Assembly: GCA_963770245.1 (NCBI GenBank)
Contig: CAVYOX010000011.1
Span: 372,001 to 436,000, forward strand
DNA: 64,000 nucleotides
Direction of reading: 5' to 3'
Source: PALSA-270 sp963770245
GTDB taxonomy: Bacteria > Acidobacteriota > Terriglobia > Terriglobales > Acidobacteriaceae
Position numbers and translations under genes: made by a program. Below, one piece after another: positions 1 through 6,923 of this stretch (position 1 is its first letter; each line of letters starts with the position of its first letter). Under the pieces are notes generated by a model. That model was not told the DNA's origin, searched no databases, and was given only the letters and a program-made list of their open reading frames with translations.

Positions 1-697
1 CATGTTGTCTGACTTCGGCATTCAGTCGGCCCCGACGGGCAAGAGTCAAACCCTGCGGCGGCTCTACAACTGGCTGCTCGACCGCCATCGAGCGGGCGAG
101 ACCTCGGTGCTGATTGTGGATGAGGCGCAGAACCTCACGGACGAACTGCTGGAAGAGATTCGGCTGCTCACCAATCTCGAGACCTTCACTGAAAAGCTGT
201 TGCAGGTGGTGCTCGTCGGGCAGCCCGAACTAGAACAGAAAATGAAACAGCCCAATCTGCGGCAGCTGCGGCAGCGCCTGGTGCTGCAGGCCAAGACTCA
301 TGCCCTGTCTCTGGAGGAAGCCCGCTCTTATATCGCGGAACGCTTGCGCATCGCGGGAGGAAACGGGAACCCGATTTTTTCGCCGGAAGCGGTGACGGCC
401 ATTCATCGCTACTCGAATGGTATCCCACGGGTGGTAAATCTGATTTGTGAGCACAGTCTGGTGAGCGCGTTTGTGGACGAGCAGAAGACGGTGAGCGCGA
501 GTGTAGTGGAAGCGATTGCCCGCGATTTCGAATTGCGGGGGGACGATTTGACCCCGGATCCGGACTCCCCGGAGAGGATTGACCTGATGGACGCCTTGAA
601 GACTCTCTCGAACCTGGCGGGCCAGCTACGCGAGGCAGAGGGAGAGCAAACCGCCAAAGTGGGGAAACACAGCTCGCCGGAGAAGCCCAAGAAATAG
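1..697 (+). CDS. ExeA/GspA-type AAA ATPase, 5' truncated by window edge
   Basis: C-terminal part of a P-loop ATPase of the ExeA/GspA (general secretion pathway, AAA_22) kind. A Walker B segment, VLIVDEAQN, is followed by LLTNLET and a sensor-like VLVGQPEL. Then comes the C-terminal lid region with SNGIPRVVNLICEHSL, typical of ExeA proteins. The Walker A loop should lie about 60 residues upstream and is outside the window, so the Met at base 2 is internal. In known members the ATPase drives assembly of secretion or pilus envelope complexes; here the partner is not visible. The tail (about residues 185-231) is polar, with no recognisable domain. The stop faces that of the next gene 26 bp away, so the two converge. 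Confidence 0.85.
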   Translation, partial: MLSDFGIQSAPTGKSQTLRRLYNWLLDRHRAGETSVLIVDEAQNLTDELLEEIRLLTNLETFTEKLLQVVLVGQPELEQKMKQPNLRQLRQRLVLQAKTHALSLEEARSYIAERLRIAGGNGNPIFSPEAVTAIHRYSNGIPRVVNLICEHSLVSAFVDEQKTVSASVVEAIARDFELRGDDLTPDPDSPERIDLMDALKTLSNLAGQLREAEGEQTAKVGKHSSPEKPKK

Positions 698-722
698 CGG
701 CAGCGCCCGCTCCCTTCACCGT

Positions 723-1535
723 TTAGCTGGTTCGAGGCCCGATCGCCGGCACCCGACCGCTGAGCAACGACTGCAGAGGGTTGCGCAAGGACCGTCCGCC
801 GGCGATCAGGCCGGAGAGCAGTGGGGATCGGCGGTTGCACGCGAGCGGTTGTTGGTCCAGGGTAGACACGAATCCACCCGCGCTTTCGACCAATGCGGCA
901 CCGGCGGCGACGTCCCATTCGTGTTTAGGAGTCAAGGTGAAGGTGGCATCGGCCAGTCCGGCCGATACCAGGGCCAGCTTGTAGGCCACCGAGCCGACGG
1001 CGCGGACTTCGAAGGGGGCATGGGCGAATTGCTTCCACTCGCCGCGTTGGGTTTCGCTGCGGCTGGCCAGGATCACGGCCTCACTGAGATCGGTCCGCAG
1101 ACTGGCGCGAGCCGGCTGGCCGTTGTAGGTCAATCCGCAATCGAGCGATCCCAAGAACAGTTCCCCCGTGGCGGGATTGCAAATTCCGCCGGCGATGGGA
1201 CGGCCATTTTCGACCATGGCCACCGAGACGCAGAACTCCGGGATACCCTCGACGAACTCTCGTGTGCCATCGAGGGGATCGACCACCCAGACCCGGGTCC
1301 GGTGCAAGCGCTCGAGATCGTCCACACTTTCTTCCGAGAGCCAGCCTTCGTCGCGACGCAACAATTCCTGGCGCAGCACGCGATCGACCGCGGTGTCGAC
1401 TTCGGTGACCGGGTCGTGGCCGGACTTGTATTCGGCATCCACTTCTCCCGGCGTGAAGCGGCGGAAAATGACGCGGGCGGAGTGAAGTGCGGACTGGATG
1501 CGTTCGAGAATGTCAGCCTGCGAGTAATCAGTCAT
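723..1535 (-). CDS. cysQ: Inositol-monophosphatase-family phosphatase, CysQ-like
   Basis: 270-aa Mg-dependent phosphatase of the IMPase/CysQ fold. Metal-binding motif A is WVVDPLDGTREF (about residues 83-94). Motif B is HEWDVAAGAALVESAGG near residue 205. The glutamate of SEES near residue 68 would be the third metal ligand. Family members hydrolyse inositol phosphates, histidinol phosphate, or 3'-phosphoadenosine-5'-phosphate (PAP). The assignment to CysQ (PAP removal) rests on context: it is the last gene of a minus-strand set with a sulfate adenylyltransferase/APS-kinase fusion, whose product PAPS yields PAP. The gap to the upstream permease gene is 67 bp, compatible with one transcript. 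Substrate is inferred, the fold is secure. Confidence 0.8.
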   Translation of the reverse strand: MTDYSQADILERIQSALHSARVIFRRFTPGEVDAEYKSGHDPVTEVDTAVDRVLRQELLRRDEGWLSEESVDDLERLHRTRVWVVDPLDGTREFVEGIPEFCVSVAMVENGRPIAGGICNPATGELFLGSLDCGLTYNGQPARASLRTDLSEAVILASRSETQRGEWKQFAHAPFEVRAVGSVAYKLALVSAGLADATFTLTPKHEWDVAAGAALVESAGGFVSTLDQQPLACNRRSPLLSGLIAGGRSLRNPLQSLLSGRVPAIGPRTS

Positions 1536-1602
1536 CCGAGCGGAGTGCGGTCTTCCTCAGGGTATCAGGGATCAGAGCGAACGGGCGATTCTGCCCGTAA
1601 CC

Positions 1603-2370
1603 TCAGGCCCACAACATGCGGACGCCGGTCGCCATTAATACCGCGCAGAGAATGCGCCGCAACCAGGGAACGGGAACCCGCGTGCTCAAGTGGGAACCGA
1701 TCAGCCCTCCGGGAATCGAGCCGATCACGAGCGTAGCCACCAGGCGCAGGTCGACGTTGCCGAAATGAAATTGCAACAAGGAGGTGACTCCGGTGAGAGC
1801 CACGGCATGCACAATGTCGGTGCCCACCATGACCCGGGGCGAGAAGCTGTAGAGCAAAAGCAGCAGCATCATGACGATGCTGCCCGAGCCGACCGACGTC
1901 ATACCGACCAGCACGCCGGCCAGCAGGCCGATGGCGGACATGCCGGCAAAGGACCGCAGGGTCGGGGGGCGATGCGCCACGTGATCTTCGATCTGGGTCT
2001 GAAAAAACAAAAGCGTCGGAATGAAGACCAGGAGCAGTCCGACAGCGAGCCGGATAAAGCCGTTGACGCCATTTCCGTGAACCTGACGGAGGTGGGCGAG
2101 GAAGGTCACCCCGAGAATGGATCCGGGAATGCTGCCGACGGCCAGCGCCAGGACAACTCCCAGGCGGACCGTCCCTTTTCGCAAGTGCATCCAGCCGGAA
2201 CCGATCTTGGTGATGAAATTGAAGGCGGCGTCGGAGCCGACGGCAACAATGGGTGGGACTCCCAAGCCGAAGATCAGAATCGGCAGCAGCAGGACGCCGC
2301 CCCCAACTCCGGTCATGCCGATCAGGGTGCCGACCACAAAGCCAACAAAAATCTTGAAGGCAATATCCAT
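1603..2370 (-). CDS. Sulfite exporter TauE/SafE family permease
   Basis: 255-aa polytopic membrane protein. Its start matches the TauE/SafE family: a hydrophobic first helix with GFVVGTLIGMTGVGGGVLL, and a second-half repeat LLAGVLVGMTSVGSGSIVM. This is the characteristic internal duplication of a glycine-rich G-x-G-x-G motif. About seven to eight membrane segments are visible. Members move sulfite, sulfoacetate or other anions across the inner membrane. The position, 43 bp after the sat-cysC stop and before the cysQ-like gene, suggests sulfur-anion transport (sulfate uptake or sulfite export). The direction of transport cannot be read from the sequence. Confidence 0.85.
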   Translation of the reverse strand: MDIAFKIFVGFVVGTLIGMTGVGGGVLLLPILIFGLGVPPIVAVGSDAAFNFITKIGSGWMHLRKGTVRLGVVLALAVGSIPGSILGVTFLAHLRQVHGNGVNGFIRLAVGLLLVFIPTLLFFQTQIEDHVAHRPPTLRSFAGMSAIGLLAGVLVGMTSVGSGSIVMMLLLLLYSFSPRVMVGTDIVHAVALTGVTSLLQFHFGNVDLRLVATLVIGSIPGGLIGSHLSTRVPVPWLRRILCAVLMATGVRMLWA

Positions 2371-2413
2371 AGAACCGGGGCGACCTTGCGCCCACCGAGA
2401 GACTCCGCGCGCC

Positions 2414-4159
2414 TCAGGCCGAAGCTCGATTGATGCCGATGAATCCCTCGCGCTCCAGATGCAAGATGATTTCCTGCGCTGCCTCCTCGGGCGACAGGTC
2501 GGCGGTGTTGATGGTCACTTCCGCGTCCGCCGGTTGTTCATAGGGATCGGAGATGCCGGTGAATTCTTTGAGAATTCCGGCGCGTGCTTTGGCATATAGA
2601 CCTTTGCGGTCGCGCTGCTCGCAGGTCTCGATCGGCGTGGCGACGTGCACCAGGATGAATCCTCCCACCGGATCGATCAGGGCGCGCACGTGCTTCCGGG
2701 TTGCATCGTAGGGGGCGATGGGAGCGCAGATTGCGATGCCTCCATTCTTGGTAATCTCGGAGGCGACGTAACCGATGCGGCGGATGTTGATGTCGCGATG
2801 CTCTTTGGAGAAACCGAGTTCGGAAGAAAGATGTTTGCGTACCAGGTCGCCATCGAGCAGCGTGACCGGGCGGCCGCCGGTTTCGAGAAATTTGGTCATG
2901 AGCACATTGGCGATGGTGGATTTGCCGGAACCGGAAAGGCCGGTGAAGAAAATCGTGACCCCCTGTTGTTGCCGAGGAGGAAAACTGCGGCGCAACTCCT
3001 GTACGACCTCCGGATAGGTGAACCAACTGGGAATCTCACTGCCTTCATTCAGTCGGCGCCGCTGCTCGGTGCCGGAAAGGTTCAACACCCGCGAGCCTGG
3101 GGGCACTTCGTTGTCGGGCACGTAGCGGTCCTGGTCCTCCAGGTAGACCATCATCTGAAAGGGCACCTGCGCGACGCCAATTTCTCCGGCGTGCTTCTTG
3201 AACAATTCCTGCGCGTCGTAGGGGCCGTAGAAGGGCTTGCCATTGGTGTCATTGCCCGGCCCCGCATGATCGCGGCCGACGATGAAATGCGAGCAGCCGT
3301 GGTTCTTGCGGATGAGCGCGTGCCAGATCGCTTCCCGCGGTCCACCCATGCGCATGGCGAGCGGTAGGAGGGAGAGCTTGGCGGTACCGGCGGGAAATTT
3401 CGCCAGCAGCAATTGGTAGCAACGGACGCGGGTGAAGTAATCCACGTCGCCCGGCTTGGTCATGCCAACCGACGGATGAATCAGCAGATTGGCCTCCACC
3501 TGCTTGGCCGCGCGGAAGGTCAGTTCCACATGGGCGCGGTGCATGGGGTTGCGAGTTTGAAAGGCCACGACCCGCCGCCAGCCCAGGCGCGCAAACTCCG
3601 AGCGCAACTCCGCCGGCGTCAGGCGCAGGGCGCGGAAGTCATAGTGCGAGGGCAGCTGCAAAGCTTGCAGGCGGCCGCCCACGTACCAGGGGTGAGCCTT
3701 GTTCAACAGATAATCCACTCCGGGATGGGCCGGACTGATGGTATTGAATACAGTCTCGGCCTCGTTCTTTTTGTCCGGCTGCCAGACCTCCTCAACGTCG
3801 AGGACGGCCAGCATGACGCCCTCGGGATCACGCAACGCGATCCGGCTGCTTCCCGGCTTCAACCCCTTGGCGAATTCCTGGCTCACGTCGAGCGTGATGG
3901 GCATTGGCCAGAAAATGCCGCTGGCCAATCGCATGCTGGCACAGACATTTTCGTAGTCCGAGCGGGTCATGAAACCGCGCAGCGGAGAGAAGCCACCACT
4001 CGTCAGTAACTCGAGGTCACAGAGCTGGCGGGCCGTCAGATCCCAGGACGGCCACTCGCGGGAGTTTCGCTTGAGTTCGCTGGCTGCTTCAGGTGGGACA
4101 ATCAGATTAACCAGTTCTCCGCCGTGCGGGGCAATCAAGTGGCTAGTTGGAGCGGTCAA
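2414..4159 (-). CDS. sat-cysC: Bifunctional sulfate adenylyltransferase / adenylylsulfate kinase
   Basis: 581-aa fusion. Residues about 1-385 are an archaeal/fungal-type ATP sulfurylase: PUA-like N-terminus, then QTRNPMHRAHVELTFRAA with the nucleotide-binding QxRNPxHRAH motif, and GRDHAGPGND. Residues about 400-575 are APS kinase: P-loop GLSGSGKST, GDLVRKHLSSELGFSKEHR, and NIRRIGYVASEI. Together they convert sulfate plus two ATP to APS and then PAPS in the cytoplasm. The single-chain Sat type replaces the heterodimeric CysDN enzyme. It is the first gene of a minus-strand set with a TauE-type permease and a CysQ-like phosphatase. PAPS reductase and sulfite reductase are not in the window. Confidence 0.95.
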   Translation of the reverse strand: MTAPTSHLIAPHGGELVNLIVPPEAASELKRNSREWPSWDLTARQLCDLELLTSGGFSPLRGFMTRSDYENVCASMRLASGIFWPMPITLDVSQEFAKGLKPGSSRIALRDPEGVMLAVLDVEEVWQPDKKNEAETVFNTISPAHPGVDYLLNKAHPWYVGGRLQALQLPSHYDFRALRLTPAELRSEFARLGWRRVVAFQTRNPMHRAHVELTFRAAKQVEANLLIHPSVGMTKPGDVDYFTRVRCYQLLLAKFPAGTAKLSLLPLAMRMGGPREAIWHALIRKNHGCSHFIVGRDHAGPGNDTNGKPFYGPYDAQELFKKHAGEIGVAQVPFQMMVYLEDQDRYVPDNEVPPGSRVLNLSGTEQRRRLNEGSEIPSWFTYPEVVQELRRSFPPRQQQGVTIFFTGLSGSGKSTIANVLMTKFLETGGRPVTLLDGDLVRKHLSSELGFSKEHRDINIRRIGYVASEITKNGGIAICAPIAPYDATRKHVRALIDPVGGFILVHVATPIETCEQRDRKGLYAKARAGILKEFTGISDPYEQPADAEVTINTADLSPEEAAQEIILHLEREGFIGINRASA

Positions 4160-4992
4160 ATCCTTGAACCTCCCAGGTTCTTTGAAATTGGTCTGATACG
4201 TCTTGCCTGGATCACTCCAGACGGAATGAAGGCGATGGTCCGCGCTCGCAGGAGCTGAAGGGACGGCGAAACTCCAGCACTGTCTTCTGTCAGAGTACTA
4301 CGTCAACCGATGCCGCACAAAACTTGGATCCGCCGCGCGGCAAGGCCAAAATATGAATTCCTAGCATACCTTGAACCGCCCCCTTGGCGCCCGCTCCGGG
4401 GCGCCAAACCGAAGTCCTGCGGGCGACCACGGTTGCTTTTCGCTGGCCCCCGGCCGGCCGCTCAAAGGGAGAGTCCGAAATGCAATACCGGGGAAAGTGT
4501 AATTAGTTCCAATCGTGTCTCGAGGGAATGGAATTTTGTCCTAAGGTCTTTACCTTAGGAAAAGAAAAAGGGATTCGACAACCCTGCGGAGGGCTGATCA
4601 AGGATCCACCATCCCGGGGTTACTCTCCCTCCAATCCCGCGCGGATCGCGGCAATCGGCTCGCAGACTCCAGCATTTTGAGGTCGCGAAACAGCCCGTAA
4701 TTGCAGTGCATTTTCGTCCTTTTCGGCCAGCCGACAGCCTCCCGGGAGCCTCGGCCGGGGTCCTTTCTCTGCGGGCTAGGGAGCGCCCGAGTCCGGTTAC
4801 CCCCGTCCTGGCAGCTTGTGGAAATCCGGGGCACGGCCCAAGCAGCCGGCATGGCAGTGTGAATGCTATGAATTTCAGGATAACCAATCCCCAAGGTTAC
4901 TGACGGGCGAACCACGGTGTTGGTTCGAGGTGGTTTTTTACAAGACCAGTATGGCTGATCGGGGCGACCTGATCAGGGGAAGGGAACTGGGC
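4160..4992. other. Intergenic region between divergent sat-cysC and LuxR-type gene
   Basis: About 830 bp without a convincing gene. Short open frames on both strands here have no recognisable motif or good start. The region must carry the promoters of the sulfur genes (leftward) and of the HTH pair (rightward), but I see no confident -35/-10 pair. The only clear structure is a 20-bp perfect inverted repeat at 4540-4559, listed separately. Confidence 0.5.
4540..4559. promoter_or_regulatory. 20-bp inverted repeat, possible operator
   Basis: Perfect 8-bp arms CCTAAGGT / ACCTTAGG around a 4-nt centre. Neither side carries the T-run of an intrinsic terminator. It lies 380 bp from the sat-cysC start and 433 bp from the HTH gene start. 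It could be a binding site for a dimeric regulator; function is inference only. Confidence 0.3.
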
Positions 4993-5523
4993 ATGAAAGA
5001 GCAGTGGGTCCGTTTAGGTCCGCGCGAGCGGCAGATCACAGAATTGCTGCTGCAGGGCTGTGACAACGCAGAAATAGCCAAGCAACTGAAAATGGCTCGG
5101 CGCACAGTCAAAGCGCACTTTAATCGTCTTTTCTTACGGTTCGGAATCAGTGGTGGAATCAAACGAGTCAAACTCGCAACTCTCTTATATCGGAGGCAAC
5201 TATGCTCGGAGGCGAGCGCTACGGAAAGCGTATCCCCAGTGAACGAGAACAACTTGTTATCGAACTCGTTGCTCAGGGACTCAAGAATCGGGAAGTCGCA
5301 GAAAGCATCGGAACCACCGAACATGTCGTCAAGAACTACCTGCGCGTCATCTACGACAAACTCGGACTCTGGAACCGGGTCGAACTCGCGCTCTGGTATG
5401 AGGCGCGACGGCACGACGGAGCCGCCCACGCGTGAGGTGGGAGAGCACTGGGAGCAGAATATCCTGGATCTCGATCGGGAAGCTCTGCGCAGCCAGTCCA
5501 TCTGGCCCATTGGCAGAAACTGA
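4993..5523 (+). CDS. Stand-alone LuxR/GerE-type HTH protein, first gene of pair 1
   Basis: The first about 65 residues form a GerE-type helix-turn-helix: LGPRERQITELLLQGCDNAE, then EIAKQLKMARRTVKAHFNRL and a basic RVKLATLLYRR. There is no receiver or ligand domain, so it is a bare DNA-binding module. The start at 4993 is chosen because a purine-rich Shine-Dalgarno (GGGGAAGGGA) precedes it. The second member of pair 2 (9413-9655) has the same architecture and ends soon after the equivalent of YRR. Here the frame stays open for another 110 residues, right across the next gene in a different frame. That serine/arginine-rich tail looks like a shadow of the second gene rather than a domain. Confidence 0.7.
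   Translation: MKEQWVRLGPRERQITELLLQGCDNAEIAKQLKMARRTVKAHFNRLFLRFGISGGIKRVKLATLLYRRQLCSEASATESVSPVNENNLLSNSLLRDSRIGKSQKASEPPNMSSRTTCASSTTNSDSGTGSNSRSGMRRDGTTEPPTREVGEHWEQNILDLDREALRSQSIWPIGRN
5202..5435 (+). CDS. Stand-alone LuxR/GerE-type HTH protein, second gene of pair 1
   Basis: 77-aa GerE-type HTH: SEREQLVIELVAQGLKNREV, GTTEHVVKNYLRVIYDKLGL, then WNRVELALWYE. An excellent Shine-Dalgarno (GGAGG, 7 nt before the ATG) supports the start. The gene lies wholly inside the open frame that begins at 4993, shifted by two. It closely resembles the second gene of pair 2 (9634-9903): both have HVVKNYLR/QVVKNYLR and a KLG(L/V)W(N/S)R(V/L)ELAL end. Translation is probably coupled to the first gene. 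An intrinsic terminator follows at 5549-5580. Target genes are unknown; the neighbouring zinc-ribbon genes are candidates. Confidence 0.8.
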   Translation: MLGGERYGKRIPSEREQLVIELVAQGLKNREVAESIGTTEHVVKNYLRVIYDKLGLWNRVELALWYEARRHDGAAHA

Positions 5524-5548
5524 GAGACGCATTCATAAGATCGAACGG

Positions 5549-5580
5549 GACCTCCGCGGAATAACGGAGGTCTTTTTTTT
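5549..5580 (+). terminator. Rho-independent terminator after HTH pair 1
   Basis: Perfect 8-bp stem GACCTCCG / CGGAGGTC with loop CGGAATAA, followed directly by eight T. It ends the rightward HTH transcript. The next gene is on the other strand and its stop lies 20 bp away. Confidence 0.92.
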
Positions 5581-5602
5581 GTCCTGCCGGGGGATGAGTT
5601 TG

Positions 5603-6862
5603 CTAGCGACAGCCGTTGGTTTCGAGATTGCGCAGTCTCGGCCCGGCCTCGGAGACGCCCTTGCGGGCCGCCACTCCCAAAAGAACCCGCGCCTGGTCGC
5701 AACTCTTCGATACACCGTCGCCATGGGCGTACAGGTCCGCCAGCATCAGAGCAGCGCGGGGATTGTCCTTGCCCACCGCCTTCCACAGCCATCGCGCGGC
5801 AGCCGCGGGGTCCGGCGTCGTGCCTTTTCCTGCGAGATAACGTTCCGCCAAGAGCAATTCCTGCGTTCCGTCGACGGCGCTCCGGCTCGGGCTTGATTGA
5901 GAGGCCAGGGTGACGACCGAAGCCCGTGCCGCGCGGCCCCCGGGAACCGACCGGTCGGCCACGCGCTCCCTCGAATCCTTGATCTCGGCGGGGGGTTCAG
6001 CTCGTGGCGCAGGCGGTGCGGGTTCGGTCGCTAGGGGCGATGCCGGCGGCTGCGCCGGGACCTCGGCGGTCGAGGACGTTCCTGTCGATTCAGAGCTGGG
6101 GGGAGCGGGCGTTGGCAAGGGCGGAGCAGACACCTGCACCGATGGCGCAAGCCCCGTGCGCCTTAGAACCGTTTGCCAATGTGTGCGCAAGAAAGGCCAC
6201 TCGATCGTCCCGACGACCACGAGCGCTACCACCAGGGCAGCGAACCAGTATCTTCCGCGATGGGAACTGGTCTCGGCCTGGTAGAAGTCGCTGCCAAATT
6301 GCTTTTCCCGCAGAGACTGCAGATCGCTTTCCGGTCGATCCGAGGGTCGATTCGAGGACAGACCCAACACGGAGAGGGTTTCCGGCATGGCGTACTCGTC
6401 CTCCGCCGGGACCGCTCGCGACGGGGCGTACGGCGTACGGCTCGCCATACCTGGTTCTCCGCGGCGGAGGGGCAAGCCGCAAAATCCGCAAAATCGCTGC
6501 TGCGGCCGGTTCTCGGCATCGCACGCGGGACAACGAGAATTTGCTGCGGGCGACTCCCCGCGCACCTCTCGGTAGGGCGCACGTTCGGCTGGCGGTTCAG
6601 GAGATGTCGTCCCGACAGCGCCGGAAGGCTGTCCTTTTAGCTCGCGCAACAGCTCCGACACGGCGTGTTCCCGCATTTCCGGCGGACTGGTGAAGTAGAC
6701 TTGTGCCCAGCGGCCGAGATTCTGCTCGAGCAAGGGGTTGAGTAACGGATTTAACTCCGGCTTGGTGAAGTGGCCGGCATCGGCTAGTTTGGGCGCAGAA
6801 TCCTGCAATTCAGCTCTCCACAAGCGATTGTATATGACGATTGCACTCCCCGAGAGCGGCAA
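5603..6862 (-). CDS. Zinc-ribbon, single-TM, Sel1-repeat protein
   Basis: 419-aa protein of unknown function. The N-terminal about 75 residues are helical. A four-cysteine zinc ribbon, CPACDAEN...FCGFCG, lies at about residues 112-130. One membrane helix, FAALVVALVVVGTIEWPFL, is at about residues 207-225, followed by a proline/alanine/serine-rich linker. The C-terminal about 80 residues hold two Sel1-like (SLR) repeats, with AERYLAGKGTTPDPAAAARW and ALMLADLYAHGDGVSK. Such architecture fits a membrane-anchored scaffold with a periplasmic Sel1 domain. It is paralogous in layout to the adjacent GAF protein (zinc ribbon, then one TM helix), with a gap of 61 bp and the same strand, so the two may be one transcript. 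Confidence 0.7.
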   Translation of the reverse strand: MPLSGSAIVIYNRLWRAELQDSAPKLADAGHFTKPELNPLLNPLLEQNLGRWAQVYFTSPPEMREHAVSELLRELKGQPSGAVGTTSPEPPAERAPYREVRGESPAANSRCPACDAENRPQQRFCGFCGLPLRRGEPGMASRTPYAPSRAVPAEDEYAMPETLSVLGLSSNRPSDRPESDLQSLREKQFGSDFYQAETSSHRGRYWFAALVVALVVVGTIEWPFLRTHWQTVLRRTGLAPSVQVSAPPLPTPAPPSSESTGTSSTAEVPAQPPASPLATEPAPPAPRAEPPAEIKDSRERVADRSVPGGRAARASVVTLASQSSPSRSAVDGTQELLLAERYLAGKGTTPDPAAAARWLWKAVGKDNPRAALMLADLYAHGDGVSKSCDQARVLLGVAARKGVSEAGPRLRNLETNGCR

Positions 6863-6923
6863 TTGTCAAACCGCAAGAACCCTTAGAACGCAAGAAAAAA
6901 TCGGGGACGACGAACGCAATTCA

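Noticed and set aside
4310..4887. Short frames on both strands in the sat-HTH intergenic region
   Set aside because: No Shine-Dalgarno, no motif, and both strands are equally open because of high GC.
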